This document shows, one piece after another, positions 52,389 to 62,990 of a stretch of DNA of 64,000 nucleotides. Where the stretch lies: NCBI GenBank assembly GCA_035760965.1, contig DASTRY010000052.1:8664-72663 (forward strand). The letters run 5' to 3'. Every line of letters begins with the position of its first letter. Position 1 is the first letter of the stretch. The stretch is from JADGHX01 sp035760965. Lineage in GTDB: Bacteria; Pseudomonadota; Gammaproteobacteria; Steroidobacterales; Steroidobacteraceae. The notes beneath the pieces were generated by a model, which saw only the letters and a list, made by a program, of their open reading frames with translations, made no database searches and was not told the DNA's origin. Made by a program: the position numbers and the translations under genes.

Positions 52389-52871
52389 TCACTCCGGCTC
52401 CGGCAGGTCCCGCTCGAAGAGCGCGCAGTAGATGCAATGCGCGTGACTGTGATTCTCCACCCACAGGTGGCTGACCCAGGGTTTCGATTGTCGAGCGGCG
52501 GCGTGCTCCCACGGCTGGTTCTCGATTTCGTGTAGGGCGACGGCCGTCGGGTGGCCCTGCGCAACGATTTCTTGCGCGCGCGACGTTTCGACAGGCCCGC
52601 GCGGATGAATGGTGATCGCGGCGGCGCCCTCGTCCAGTTTCTCCGCGAAGCGTTCGGGATACTCGCGCTCCTCCGCCGCGGTGAGCAGGGAGCTGAAGTA
52701 CTTCACGAACTGGTCGTGCCGGCTCGCCGCCGGTTCCACGGCAGCCCGACCCGGTTCGCGCGCCGCGACCAGATCGATGCGGTCAGTCGGGAACCCGTCT
52801 TCGAACAGGTCCATGCGGACCCGATTCGCAACCTCGTAGTCCGGAAACACAGCGAGTACTACAGCGCTCAT
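52389..52871 (-). CDS. Hypothetical stress-type protein
   Basis: A 160-residue protein with no signal or membrane segment. The N-terminus (SAVVLAVFPDYEVANRVRMD, LFEDGFPTDRIDLVA) has the ferredoxin-like alternation seen in general-stress proteins of the YflT/GS17M type. The middle has a helical segment (VKYFSSLLTAAEEREYPERF), then ITIHPRGPVETSRAQEIVAQ, and the tail is His/Cys-rich (HLWVENHSHAHCIYC), a possible metal site. AAGGAGGG lies just before the ATG at 52871, fixing the start. No pathway is suggested by the neighbours. Confidence 0.75.
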   Translation of the reverse strand: MSAVVLAVFPDYEVANRVRMDLFEDGFPTDRIDLVAAREPGRAAVEPAASRHDQFVKYFSSLLTAAEEREYPERFAEKLDEGAAAITIHPRGPVETSRAQEIVAQGHPTAVALHEIENQPWEHAAARQSKPWVSHLWVENHSHAHCIYCALFERDLPEPE

Positions 52872-53080
52872 GCTTTCCCTCCTTCCGGCTGCGGTGCAGC
52901 CGCAGGACGTCAAGGTTCGCGGACGATTCTACGCCCGGCGCCGCTTGCGGGAACCTCGGCCACGATTGTTACCGCCGCGATGCCCCGCTCGAGGTCGCGC
53001 CCGGGCGACGCGTCCATCTCGTCGTCACGGGCTTTGGGGCACGCGACATGCTTCACCGGCCGTTCACGAGGAGATCGACC

Positions 53081-53326
53081 ATGGCCAAGCCCACGAATCC
53101 CGACTCCGCGCGCGGGACCGTGCGAGACCCGCACGAATGGAAAACCGGCGACGAGCCGATCACCACTGCGCAGCGCTCTTACCTCGAGACGCTCTACACC
53201 GAGGCCGGCGAGGATGTGCCCGAGGATCTGGGCGAGCTCACGAAAGCCGAAGCGGCTCTGGAGATCGAAGAGCTGCAACGGCGCACCGGCCGCGGCGGCC
53301 CCTCGTCATCCGGGCCTGCGCACTGA
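53081..53326 (+). CDS. DUF3072 domain protein
   Basis: An 81-residue acidic protein with the DUF3072 core (DEPITTAQRSYLETLYTEAG, LGELTKAEAALEIEELQRRT), a small helical domain of unknown role. GAGGAG at 53068-53073 precedes the ATG at 53081. It is read divergently from the stress-type gene. Cytoplasmic, with no signal sequence. Confidence 0.85.
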   Translation: MAKPTNPDSARGTVRDPHEWKTGDEPITTAQRSYLETLYTEAGEDVPEDLGELTKAEAALEIEELQRRTGRGGPSSSGPAH

Positions 53327-53546
53327 GGCGCGATTCGGAGCCGTGGTCCGTGCGCGCGGGCGCAGTGGCACAGTGTTCACGGGCGCCGCGGCACGCGGGT
53401 TGCGGGCGTCGCGGCACGCTGATCGCGGCCGCGCGTTCTGCCTTGTACCCAGCGACGCATTATTCGAGGCTGCAACCGTGCCCTCTTGCGCAGTAACGCG
53501 CTATTCGCAACGCCCGCGCCCCCGTGCGCCTGCCCACGCGGACACC

Positions 53547-53888
53547 TCAGGCGCTAGAGCTGACGCCACATTCCGCGCCCTCGCTGTCCACGAACGACGC
53601 GAGCACGAGACCATGCTCCATGCGCGGCGGCTGCGTAAATTTCACGCCTGCGGAGGACTTGGCCTGATAGAACGCGCGCGCATCGGCGACCCCGAAAGCA
53701 AGCTCCACCGCGCCGGCCGGCTTCTGCGCCGATGAGATGTGCAGCGCCAACGTGGTCGGCCCGGTCGCGAATTCGCTCCACTCCGGGGACTCGAACTTCA
53801 ACGGCAAGCCCAGTTCGTCCCGATAGAAGGCAACCGCGCGCTTCATGTCGGACACGTACTTGATCGCGTAGGTTAGTTGCGTCGCCAT
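53547..53888 (-). CDS. VOC family (glyoxalase/bleomycin-resistance fold) protein
   Basis: A 113-residue single VOC unit: TYAIKYVSDMKRAVAFYRDE, LGLPLKFESPEWSEF, TTLALHISSAQKPAGAVELA and HGLVLASFVDSEGAECGV. Such proteins dimerise to form metal or ligand sites; substrates range from methylglyoxal adducts to drugs, and nothing here decides. The ATG at 53888 diverges from the rhomboid gene by 81 bases. The 220 bases downstream of its stop, up to the DUF3072 gene, hold nothing recognisable. Confidence 0.85.
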   Translation of the reverse strand: MATQLTYAIKYVSDMKRAVAFYRDELGLPLKFESPEWSEFATGPTTLALHISSAQKPAGAVELAFGVADARAFYQAKSSAGVKFTQPPRMEHGLVLASFVDSEGAECGVSSSA

Positions 53889-53969
53889 GGCGAGCCCTCC
53901 GGCTGATCTGCTGGCGGCCCGAGCGTATTCCAAATCACAGCCGTTGCAACATTCGGGTACGCTTGTTCC

Positions 53970-54671
53970 ATGATCCCGCTGCGCGATGACAATCCCTCGG
54001 AGCTGAAGCCGGTCCTCACGACGACGCTGATCGTGGCCTGCACGCTCGTCTTTCTTTGGCAGCTGGCGCACGGCGTGCAGGGCGCCCAGGACGTCATCTA
54101 TTCGCTCGGGCTCATCCCGTCGGTGCTCTTCGGCATCAACACGCTCCCTGAGGAGCTCGCTTCCGTTCCGCCGATCCTGACGATCTTCACGTCCATGTTC
54201 CTGCACGGCGGCTGGATGCACCTGATCGGGAACATGCTGTACCTGTGGATATTCGGGGATAACGTCGAGGACGCGATGGGGCACGTCCGGTTCATCGTCT
54301 TTTATCTGACGTGCGGAGTTGCGGCCGCGCTCGCGCAGGCCCTCCCGGATCCGCATTCCACGCTACCGATGGTCGGCGCGAGCGGTGCGATCTCGGGCGT
54401 GCTCGGCGCGTATCTGCTTCTTTATCCGCACGCGCGCGTCCTGGTCGGCATCCCGTTCGGGTTCTATCTGCACATGACGCGACTGCCCGCGGGTGTGGTG
54501 CTGGCGCTGTGGTTTGGGTTGCAGTTCTTGAGCAACGTGCTCAGTCCACCGGCGGCAGGTGGCGGCGTCGCGTTCCGCGCGCACATCGGAGGCTTCGTCG
54601 CGGGCATGGTGCTCGTCCCGCTTTTCAAGCGACGCGGGTTCCGGCTGATGAATCCGCTTCGCTCGAGCTGA
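53970..54671 (+). CDS. Rhomboid family intramembrane serine protease
   Basis: A 233-residue membrane protease with six helices. The catalytic serine S138 is in VGASGAISGVLGAYLLLYPH and the histidine H205 in FRAHIGGFVAGM; the helix-2 FLHGGWMHLIGNMLYLWIFG motif is present. The short N-terminus (MIPLRDDNP) is typical of this subgroup. It should cleave membrane-anchored substrates inside the inner membrane. It is encoded singly. Confidence 0.93.
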   Translation: MIPLRDDNPSELKPVLTTTLIVACTLVFLWQLAHGVQGAQDVIYSLGLIPSVLFGINTLPEELASVPPILTIFTSMFLHGGWMHLIGNMLYLWIFGDNVEDAMGHVRFIVFYLTCGVAAALAQALPDPHSTLPMVGASGAISGVLGAYLLLYPHARVLVGIPFGFYLHMTRLPAGVVLALWFGLQFLSNVLSPPAAGGGVAFRAHIGGFVAGMVLVPLFKRRGFRLMNPLRSS

Positions 54672-55031
54672 GTCTCGATTGCGGCCGGGCACCGAGATGT
54701 CCTTGCCTGCGCCAACGCTCACCGAGCGCGCGCCATCAGCTTCACTTCCCGATCCGCGCCGGAGATGCTGAGCCGATCCTCACGTGCCGAGCGCAGCGCG
54801 TTCGCGAGCACCGGTTCTGCTGTACCACTATCGATTCCGTCTGCACGAGTGCCGGTTTCGCCGGCGCGTGTATCGATTCGGCTGCAACGGTTCGGTTCGA
54901 GGCGCTCACCAATCGTGCCGAGGACTTGACGCATGCTCACAGCGAAGCTGATGTGACCGCAATGTCATTTGACGCTCCTCGGCCCGGTCACTACGTTGTC
55001 GCTCGCGGGCTCCGTAGCCCTGAGCCGCGTC
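54672..55031. other. Intergenic stretch without a gene
   Basis: About 360 bases between the rhomboid and glycosyltransferase genes. The frames here are short and lack family features. I see no clear promoter, repeat or RNA. Confidence 0.4.
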
Positions 55032-55952
55032 ATGACGATCCACAGCATCTGTCTCGTCAAGAACGAAGGCGACATCATCGAGCGGACGCTTGCGGAAGCA
55101 GCTCGCTGGTCCGACTACATCTATGTCTATGACAACGGCAGCACGGACCACACGTGGGACAAAGTGCGCGCGCTCGCCGAGCATGAGCCGTGCATCGTGC
55201 CCTTCCGCAGCGAGCGCGTGCCGTTCAATGACAATCTGCGTCGGCTGCCCTTTGCTCACTATCGGTACCGGTGTCAGATCGGCGACTGGTGGTGCCGCCT
55301 GGACGCGGACGAGATGTACATCGATTCGCCACGGGACTTTCTCGCGCGTGTGCCGCCGGACTACGACACCGTGTGGTCGGCGAGCTTCCAGTTTTACTTC
55401 ACGGACGAGGATCTCGCGCGATACGAGAGAGATCCGGCGCTCTATGCCGACGATGTGCCGATCGAGCTGAAGTGCCGGTACTACCGCAACAACTGGTCCG
55501 AAATTCGCTTCTTCCGCTATCACCCCCGCTTGCAGTGGCATACGGGTGGTTTTCCCTATCCGCTGCTGAAATCGTACCCGCGACGCATTCGGCTGAAACA
55601 CTATCCCTATCGATCGCCGCAGCAGATCGAGCGGCGGCTGGCCACGCGATGGGACGCGGTTCGGCGCGGAATGTTTCGGCACGAAACAGTGGAGAGCTTC
55701 GCCGCGGCAAGCGTCGCGTTGCCTGATAGACGCGACTATCGCTCGCGTCGGATGCCCGAATCTTGGATGAGTCGCGTCGCGCCCGCATCGTCATTGAAGC
55801 GTGACGACGGACGTGAGTACGTGATCGACGAGCGCGCGATGCCGCGAATCGTTGCGGAGCCGGACTCGCCGCGACACCGGTTGCGGAAGGCGTGGCGGAG
55901 GACGGTGGCGCGGCTGGCCAGTGAGTGGGCGGACCTTCAAGGCATGCGTTAA
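55032..55952 (+). CDS. Family 2 glycosyltransferase
   Basis: A 306-residue GT-A-fold enzyme: TIHSICLVKNEGDIIERTLA at the start, YIYVYDNGSTDHTWDKV, the donor-metal DADEM in WWCRLDADEMYIDSP, and a later KHYPYRSPQQIERRLATRWD region typical of the Glyco_tranf_2_4 group. I prefer the ATG at 55032 over the upstream start at 54969 because the family begins at this point. The C-terminus is basic (RHRLRKAWRRTVARLASEW). The acceptor is unknown; no polysaccharide cluster surrounds it. Confidence 0.85.
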   Translation: MTIHSICLVKNEGDIIERTLAEAARWSDYIYVYDNGSTDHTWDKVRALAEHEPCIVPFRSERVPFNDNLRRLPFAHYRYRCQIGDWWCRLDADEMYIDSPRDFLARVPPDYDTVWSASFQFYFTDEDLARYERDPALYADDVPIELKCRYYRNNWSEIRFFRYHPRLQWHTGGFPYPLLKSYPRRIRLKHYPYRSPQQIERRLATRWDAVRRGMFRHETVESFAAASVALPDRRDYRSRRMPESWMSRVAPASSLKRDDGREYVIDERAMPRIVAEPDSPRHRLRKAWRRTVARLASEWADLQGMR

Positions 55953-56264
55953 CGGCGGCGGGCGCACACTCGTTTGACGCAACTCGTTCGCAGCCCATAG
56001 CTCGCCCCGACTTCAGAAAGTGCCAGTGGGCAACTGAAGAACGTTGAAATGCCGGGGCGGTATCGAGCAAGCCCGTGCTGCGCGGCTCGGCCGCAAGTAG
56101 TCCGTTGCCGAACAGCACCTCGTGCGCCGTAATGTTGCGGGGAACTTGCACAGACGGCCGCCGTCGCGCAGTCTGCGCACTCGCGCGCCTGGCGTCAGTG
56201 CAGGACGCGCTCACCGCGAACTCTTTGCAGCAGGATCGCGCCAAGGGCACCACGAACGAGCGCC
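55953..56264. other. Intergenic stretch without a gene
   Basis: About 312 bases upstream of the aldose epimerase gene. No convincing open frame, repeat or promoter is seen. Confidence 0.4.
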
Positions 56265-57344
56265 ATGACACATTCTTCTCATCCAACTGCCATCACCCGC
56301 GCGCGCTTCGGCGACACGCCGACCGGCGTTCCGGTCGATATCTACACACTCCGCAACGCTCACGGGATGGAAGCCCACATCACGACCTACGGCGGGATCG
56401 TCACGCGATTGACCGCGCCCGACCGCAACGGCCACTTCGCCGACGTCGTGCTCGGCCATGACTCGCTCGCGGATTACGTGAAGGACAACAGCCCCTACTT
56501 CGGCGCCTTGATCGGCCGGTACGGGAATCGGATTGCCAAAGGCCGCTTTCAGCTCAACGGCAAGGCATACACCCTCGCGACGAACGATGGGCCGAACAGC
56601 CTGCACGGCGGGAAGGTCGGCTTCGACAAAGTCGTGTGGAAAGCCGATGGGGCGCAATCGGGCGCGCACGGCCCGCAGCTCGTGCTCAGCTACCTGAGTC
56701 CGGACGGCGAGGAAGGCTACCCCGGCGCGCTCTCGGTTACGGCGGTCTACACGCTCACTGAAGACGATGCGCTGCGCCTCGACTTCACCGCGACGACGGA
56801 CCAGGAGACGATCGTCAACCTGACGCATCACTCCTATTTCAATCTGCGAGGCCGCGGGGACATTCTCTCGCACGTCGTGCAGATCGACGCCGATCGCTTC
56901 ACGCCGGTCGATCGCACGCTCATTCCTACGGGCGAGTTGCGGTCGGTCGCCGACACGCCGTTCGACTTCCGCAAGCCCACGGCCATCGGCGCGCGCATCG
57001 GAAGCGCCGACGAGCAGCTCGCGTTCGGCAAGGGCTACGACCACAACTGGGTGATCAACAAAGCGCCAGGGCAGCTGGCGCGCATCGCCACGGTGTACGA
57101 ACCCGAGACAGGTCGCGTTCTCGAAGTCTCCTCGACCGAGCCGGGGCTGCAGTTCTACAGCGGCAACTTCCTCGATGGTACGCAGCCCGCCAAGGGCGGC
57201 TCGACGTACGCGTATCGCAGCGGGTTCTGCATGGAACCGCAGCACTTTCCCGATTCGCCGAACCAGCCGCAGTTTCCTTCGACCGTGCTGAAGCCGGGCG
57301 AGGCGTACAGGAACACCATCATCTATCGGTTCAGCACGCGCTAG
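56265..57344 (+). CDS. galM: Aldose 1-epimerase (mutarotase)
   Basis: Interconverts alpha and beta anomers of glucose or galactose. The 359-residue protein has the galactose-mutarotase pattern: TYGGIVTRLTAPDRNG, FGALIGRYGNRIAKGRFQLN, LHGGKVGFDKVVW, the catalytic histidine in VNLTHHSYFNLRG, the aspartate in FGKGYDHNWVI and the glutamate in STEPGLQFYSGNFLDG. There is no signal peptide, unlike some exported members. The ATG is at 56265. It converges on the permease gene. Confidence 0.93.
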   Translation: MTHSSHPTAITRARFGDTPTGVPVDIYTLRNAHGMEAHITTYGGIVTRLTAPDRNGHFADVVLGHDSLADYVKDNSPYFGALIGRYGNRIAKGRFQLNGKAYTLATNDGPNSLHGGKVGFDKVVWKADGAQSGAHGPQLVLSYLSPDGEEGYPGALSVTAVYTLTEDDALRLDFTATTDQETIVNLTHHSYFNLRGRGDILSHVVQIDADRFTPVDRTLIPTGELRSVADTPFDFRKPTAIGARIGSADEQLAFGKGYDHNWVINKAPGQLARIATVYEPETGRVLEVSSTEPGLQFYSGNFLDGTQPAKGGSTYAYRSGFCMEPQHFPDSPNQPQFPSTVLKPGEAYRNTIIYRFSTR

Positions 57345-57375
57345 GGCTGGGAGCGGCGTGACAGTCGGCTCGGTG

Positions 57376-58599
<1,224 letters not shown>

Positions 58600-58612
58600 G
58601 CGAGCGGTGGCG

Positions 58613-59776
58613 TCAGGCTTCGTGCGCCGGTCGCATGATCCACTCGGGCGGCTCCCAGCCTCCGCGCCTGCCGCGCTTGAAGCGTTCGGCGACATCGAGA
58701 CCGTCCGGATCCACGATGAGCCCGTAGCGAGCCAGCCAGGCGACCACGATCTCGCCTTCCGGATCGCAGTCGCGCGCCCGCGCGTACCACCAGTCGAAGA
58801 TTTCCTCGGACGTCGGCACGCGGCTGAACACCGCGTCCGCCGCCTTCCAGTCGGTCTCGCATTGGACGCCGCGCGCGCGTCGCAGTGCCTCGTTCACCAA
58901 CGCGAACGGCTGGTTCCGCTTCACGAACTCGCTCAGGAGCGCGTCCAACGAGGGTCGCCCTGCAACGTTGATCTCTCCGCGGCGGATCAGATACGCGATG
59001 ATCATCTGACCCTGCAGCACGCCCTGCCGAACACCCTCCTCACAGAGAATGGCTGCCTCCTCCCGCAGCAGCATCGCGTCGGTGCGCCGAGCCGCGAGCG
59101 ATTTGTTGCTGAGATAGGTGCCCAAGCGCGTGATCTTCTCCGGCGAGGTCCCGCCCAAGCGCCGCAGCCAGAGCAGACCGGCGCGACGGTTACGCGGCAG
59201 ACCCCAACCGCCGATCAAGTGCGCACCGAGTCGGATGTGCGCGAGCAGAATGCCATCGTTCTCGGCGGCCTCACGCAGAAGTCGTTCGCCTTCCGCCGAG
59301 TTCTGCTCGACGCCCTGGCCCACGAGCAGACGCGCGCCGTACGCGACCGCGGCGAACTTGTCCCCGGCGGCGATCGCGCGGTTCAGCCACACCAACCCTT
59401 CTTCGCTCGTCTTGGGGCCGCTCGATGCGTCGAAGCAGATGTTCGCGAGATCGGTCATCGCGAGCGGATTGCCGTGCTCGGCGGACTTCTTCAGCCATTG
59501 AATGCCCGCCTCCGGCGACGGCTCGAGGCCGTCCCCTTCGATGAGTCGCTGCCCGAGCTTCTGCATCGCGTAGACATCGCCCTCCTCTGCCGAGCGACGG
59601 AGCCATGCCTCGCCTTCGGCCGGATCGTGCTCGCGCCAGCCGTGAATGGTCGTGGCGAGCTGCGGATCGTCGCAGGGGAGCTTGCCGGGATGCGTGAGGG
59701 CCGCGATGTTGTCGAGGATCATCTCCTCTTCGGTGAAGGTGATTTCCTCATCGACCGTGGCGGAGTCCGTGGACAT
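58613..59776 (-). CDS. Sel1-like repeat protein
   Basis: A 387-residue soluble protein with several Sel1 (TPR-like) repeats: AEGEAWLRRSAEEGDVYAMQ, AGIQWLKKSAEHGNPLAMTD, EGLVWLNRAIAAGDKFAAVA, EGERLLREAAENDGILLAHI. These form a scaffold for protein contacts. The last third (LLSEFVKRNQPFALVNEALR, RYGLIVDPDGLDVAERFKRG) is not repetitive. The ATG at 59776 has AAAGGA upstream. It is cytoplasmic and lies upstream of the permease. The role is unknown. Confidence 0.85.
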   Translation of the reverse strand: MSTDSATVDEEITFTEEEMILDNIAALTHPGKLPCDDPQLATTIHGWREHDPAEGEAWLRRSAEEGDVYAMQKLGQRLIEGDGLEPSPEAGIQWLKKSAEHGNPLAMTDLANICFDASSGPKTSEEGLVWLNRAIAAGDKFAAVAYGARLLVGQGVEQNSAEGERLLREAAENDGILLAHIRLGAHLIGGWGLPRNRRAGLLWLRRLGGTSPEKITRLGTYLSNKSLAARRTDAMLLREEAAILCEEGVRQGVLQGQMIIAYLIRRGEINVAGRPSLDALLSEFVKRNQPFALVNEALRRARGVQCETDWKAADAVFSRVPTSEEIFDWWYARARDCDPEGEIVVAWLARYGLIVDPDGLDVAERFKRGRRGGWEPPEWIMRPAHEA

Positions 59777-60226
59777 GCGAGCCGTCCTTTCTGATTGGCT
59801 ATGCCCCAAGCAATTGGCGGAGGGTGCGCGAGGGCTCTGCAGCGTTCCAGCGGGTCGCGACCGGCCGCTAGCGATATGCGCATGTACTTGTTTATTGAGG
59901 GGATCGACGCCGCGGCAGCAGCCACCGGACATCGGTCGTTGGGATCTTGGATTAGTGGGATGCGGCAGTATTCCACCGCATGGTGCTGGACGATATTTGA
60001 TGCGTGCCCATTGCAGGCGAACGCTGCAGTCCTCGAGGCGGCCCGAACGCAGAGTTGCACGAGATCTGGCGCGCACCCTTCAAGGCGTATGTCCGGGGCT
60101 CGTGGCGCCCAAAGTGACGAGCTGCATCTAGCGCCGCCGACCTTCGCGGCGGATGCCCGCCGCCCACGGCGGCCACGGTGGCCCGCTTTATGCCTGTACT
60201 TCTATCCAGCCGAGCGGCTTGCGATT
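59777..60226. other. Divergent region between the Sel1 gene and hipB
   Basis: About 450 bases carrying promoters for both sides. I see no gene with family features. The segment at 59878-59905, with TATGCGCATGTACTTGTTTA, is relatively AT-rich and may contain the leftward promoter. Confidence 0.35.
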
Positions 60227-60280
60227 TGCATCATATACAGTGCAATATGCAGCCGTCGCCATAAAATGCATCATATACAG
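60227..60280 (+). promoter_or_regulatory. Pair of identical 14-bp repeats 40 bp apart, probable HipB operators
   Basis: TGCATCATATACAG occurs at 60227-60240 and 60267-60280, exactly 40 bases apart (about four helical turns), just before the hipB ATG. In the first copy CATAT is also the left arm of CATAT-N8-ATATG (60232-60249), the same half-site spacing as the known TATCC-N8-GGATA operators of E. coli HipB. TAAAAT at 60262-60267 could be the -10 box. Autorepression is inferred. Confidence 0.65.
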
Positions 60281-60288
60281 GTCATCGT

Positions 60289-60552
60289 ATGACACTCGAC
60301 GAGATCGGTTCGAGGCTTCGAGAGGCGCGCAAAGCTCGCCGGCTTTCCCAAGGCGAGCTCGCCCAATCACTCGGCATGAGCCGCGCAACCGTTTCAGCCA
60401 TTGAGAATGGCACCGTCGGAGAAATCGGCGTGCGCAAGCTCATCGCGCTCGCAACCGCGCTTGGCCTCGAGCTCACGGTCGAAGCGCGACCGACCCGTCC
60501 CACACTGCAGCAATTGAGGGAGGAGCGTCGTGCCGCCAAGTCCGGCACTTGA
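60289..60552 (+). CDS. hipB: HipB-like antitoxin, XRE family
   Basis: An 87-residue helix-turn-helix protein (IGSRLREARKARRLSQGELA, QSLGMSRATVSAIENGTVGE, IGVRKLIALATALGLELTVE), with a flexible basic tail that in HipB proteins contacts HipA. It overlaps hipA by 23 bases and sits right after the 40-bp-phased repeats it probably binds. It neutralises HipA and represses the operon by analogy. Confidence 0.9.
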   Translation: MTLDEIGSRLREARKARRLSQGELAQSLGMSRATVSAIENGTVGEIGVRKLIALATALGLELTVEARPTRPTLQQLREERRAAKSGT

Positions 60553-61750
60553 TGTCCATTGCGGCGGACAGCTCGCCGGAGCTCTATCGCGCAGCGAAGT
60601 ACACGAAGGCGAATTCCTGTTCGGCTACGCGCCGGACTGTACTCAAAACGGCGCCGTTTCTCTGACCATGCCGGTCGTTCGCGATCAATACGACTCGATG
60701 AGCACCGTGCATCCGATCTTCGAGATGAACCTCCCGGAGGGTGCGCTACTCCAGAAGCTGCGCTTGCGGTTTGCGAAGGCGATTCCGGACTTCGACGATC
60801 TCTCGTTGCTGGAGATCGTGGGGCATTCGCAGATCGGCCGGCTGCGCTACTCACGAGCGGGCGCGATGCCTGTCGAGCCGCCGACCGAGAGCCTGCGTCG
60901 ACTGCTCACCTATCGAGGAGCCGAGGATCTGTTTGCCGATCTCCTCGAACGGTACGCCAACTACTCCGGCGTTTCCGGTGTTCAGCCGAAGGTGTTGATA
61001 CGCGCCGGCGAGCAGCCGTTGGACCGGGTAACCCGGCGCAGCACGACGCACATCGTGAAATCCTTCGACCCGGCCGAATTCCCCGAGCTGGCGGCGAACG
61101 AATACTTCTGCACGCGGGCGGCGATGCACGCGGGACTGCCCGTGGCGAAGTTGTCTCTTTCCGAGAACCGGCGCCTTCTCGTGGCCGAGCGGTTCGATTT
61201 GCGCGAAGACGGCAGTTACCTCGGTGTCGAGGACTTCTGCGTGCTCAATGCGCTGCGCTCCCATGGACGCTACGACGCGTCGTACGAGCTCATTGCGAGG
61301 AGAATCCGCGAGTTCGTGAGCACGGAGCATGTGCCCGCAGCGCTCGAGCAGCTCTTTGCGACCCTCGCGCTGTGCTCGGCGATCGAAAACGGCGACGCGC
61401 ATCTCAAGAACTTCGCCGTGCTGTACGAGGACGCGGAAAGCACCGTGACCCTCGCGCCGGCATACGACCTGATCTGCACCACACTCTATCAGCCCGCGGA
61501 TTCGCTGGCGCTGACACTCAACGACTCCAAAGCGTTTCCAGGCGTGAAGGCGCTCGAGGCGTTCGCGCGTAACCATTGCGCCTTGCCGGCGAGCCGAGTG
61601 AAAAAGGTGTTGGAACGTGTTGCCCACGGCGTGACAAAGGCGAAAGCCGAGATTCGAAGATACAGCGCGCAGCATGCGGACTTTGCGAAGGCCGGCAAGT
61701 GCCTGATCGAGAGATTCGATCGCGGGTTGCGGCGGATCAACCTTGCGTAA
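60530..61750 (+). CDS. hipA: HipA-like serine/threonine kinase toxin
   Basis: A 406-residue kinase toxin; E. coli HipA phosphorylates glutamyl-tRNA synthetase and induces persistence. It has the N-terminal subdomain (FEMNLPEGALLQKLRLRFAK), SGVQPKVLIRAG, HIVKSFDPAEFPELAANEYF, the catalytic NGDAHLKNF with D289 and the metal site PAYDLICTTL with D313. All expected kinase motifs are present, so it should be active. The start is GTG at 60530 with GGGAGGAG at 60518-60525. The length is slightly under the usual 430-440. Confidence 0.92.
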   Translation: MPPSPALDVHCGGQLAGALSRSEVHEGEFLFGYAPDCTQNGAVSLTMPVVRDQYDSMSTVHPIFEMNLPEGALLQKLRLRFAKAIPDFDDLSLLEIVGHSQIGRLRYSRAGAMPVEPPTESLRRLLTYRGAEDLFADLLERYANYSGVSGVQPKVLIRAGEQPLDRVTRRSTTHIVKSFDPAEFPELAANEYFCTRAAMHAGLPVAKLSLSENRRLLVAERFDLREDGSYLGVEDFCVLNALRSHGRYDASYELIARRIREFVSTEHVPAALEQLFATLALCSAIENGDAHLKNFAVLYEDAESTVTLAPAYDLICTTLYQPADSLALTLNDSKAFPGVKALEAFARNHCALPASRVKKVLERVAHGVTKAKAEIRRYSAQHADFAKAGKCLIERFDRGLRRINLA

Positions 61751-61851
61751 CGCAGAAACTGCAGCCCCAGAACCGGGTTTGCTGTAACGTGCCCATCGCG
61801 ATCGAATCTCGTGATGTCGAGTCGGCCTGATCAGCATAGGAGAGTGCTCTC

Positions 61852-62697
61852 ATGGCAAAACGAACTGCCCGAACCGGAAGGACTCGTACGACATCGCGCG
61901 CCGCGCCCGCGGCTCGCGGCCGCACGACCGGACCAGCTCCCACCACCACGACGCCGCCGATCGCCGCGGCGATTTCCGCAGCTCCTCAGCTCGTTCAAGT
62001 CACGGCAGAGGCTTTTCCGGCAGCGCGCCCGTCGAGCATCATGACGAATGCCGTCATCGATCTCTCTCACCACAACACGGTGACGAGCTTCGAACGCGTC
62101 GCAAATGCCGGGATTCGCGGGGTCATTCACAAGGCCACGCAGGGGACACGCTTCGTCGATCCCACGTTCGCGAGCCGGCGCAAGCAGGTCAGGGACGCGG
62201 GGCTGCTGTTCGGCGCCTATCACTTCGGGACGGCCGGCAGCGGCACGGATCAGGCGGAACATCTGCTGTCCGTCGCCGGCGCAGACACGTTGTTGATCCT
62301 GGACCTCGAAGGCAATCCGCAGGGCTTCGACATGGCGCTGGAGGAAGCGGAGGAGTTCGTGAGCCACATCGCCGCGCAAACCGGCCGCTTTCCCGGCCTC
62401 TACTCCGGCCACACCATTAAGGAGATGCTCAGCGCCGCGGGCATTCGCGATCCGCGACAGACGGTGCTCTCGCAATGCTGGCTGTGGATCGCGCAGTACG
62501 GACCGGCGCCATTGATTCCGACGATCTGGTCGCGCTGGACGTTGTGGCAGTACACGGACGGCGCGGCCGGCAACCCGCCGCACGAGGTGGACGGCGTCGG
62601 ACGCTGCGATCGGGATCAGTTCAACGGGACGGAGGAGGAGTTGCGGGCGTTTTGGGAGAATCGGGTGGCGGGCGTGGGAGCGGTAGCCGTGGCGTGA
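61852..62697 (+). CDS. GH25 family lysozyme-like muramidase
   Basis: A 281-residue protein whose last 220 residues form a GH25 domain: NAVIDLSHHNTVTSFERVAN, IRGVIHKATQGTRFVDPTFA, the acidic pair in TLLILDLEGNPQGF and WTLWQYTDG near the end. It cuts the sugar backbone of peptidoglycan. The first 65 residues are a disordered basic Arg/Thr/Ala/Pro stretch instead of a signal peptide, so its route to the wall is unclear; phage-like lysozymes also lack signals, but no phage genes surround it. AGGAG lies upstream of the ATG. Confidence 0.88.
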   Translation: MAKRTARTGRTRTTSRAAPAARGRTTGPAPTTTTPPIAAAISAAPQLVQVTAEAFPAARPSSIMTNAVIDLSHHNTVTSFERVANAGIRGVIHKATQGTRFVDPTFASRRKQVRDAGLLFGAYHFGTAGSGTDQAEHLLSVAGADTLLILDLEGNPQGFDMALEEAEEFVSHIAAQTGRFPGLYSGHTIKEMLSAAGIRDPRQTVLSQCWLWIAQYGPAPLIPTIWSRWTLWQYTDGAAGNPPHEVDGVGRCDRDQFNGTEEELRAFWENRVAGVGAVAVA

Positions 62698-62718
62698 TGA
62701 GCGGGGAGCGACTGCGCT

Positions 62719-62928
62719 CTATCGAAGGCGACTTCTCGTCTTGAAGCGCAGGTTGTTGGGGATGAACTGCGGCGGCTTTCCGGGCGCCTGGTACACACAG
62801 TCGCGCGTTGGCGGGTTGCTGTCAATGGGATTTCGGTCATGTGGGTTCTTCCTCGCATTCGAGCGGTCCGGGTTGGCCTGCTCTTTCGATGCGGTCTTAA
62901 GCGCAGATTTGCCCTCGGCAATTGTCAT
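62719..62928 (-). CDS. Small basic hypothetical protein
   Basis: A 69-residue, strongly basic, probably disordered protein: MTIAEGKSALKTASKEQANP at the start and RDCVYQAPGKPPQFIPNNLR near the end. The ATG at 62928 has GAGG 8 bases upstream; the frame runs on upstream without support. It lies divergent to the next gene by 62 bases and converges on the lysozyme gene. I do not recognise it; the ordered C-terminal motif suggests it is real. Confidence 0.5.
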   Translation of the reverse strand: MTIAEGKSALKTASKEQANPDRSNARKNPHDRNPIDSNPPTRDCVYQAPGKPPQFIPNNLRFKTRSRLR

Positions 62929-62990
62929 CGCGTGTGCCTCGCGACGATACTTGTGTACGTGTTTCCGGCTTCGGTTCAAGGAGGACCTTG

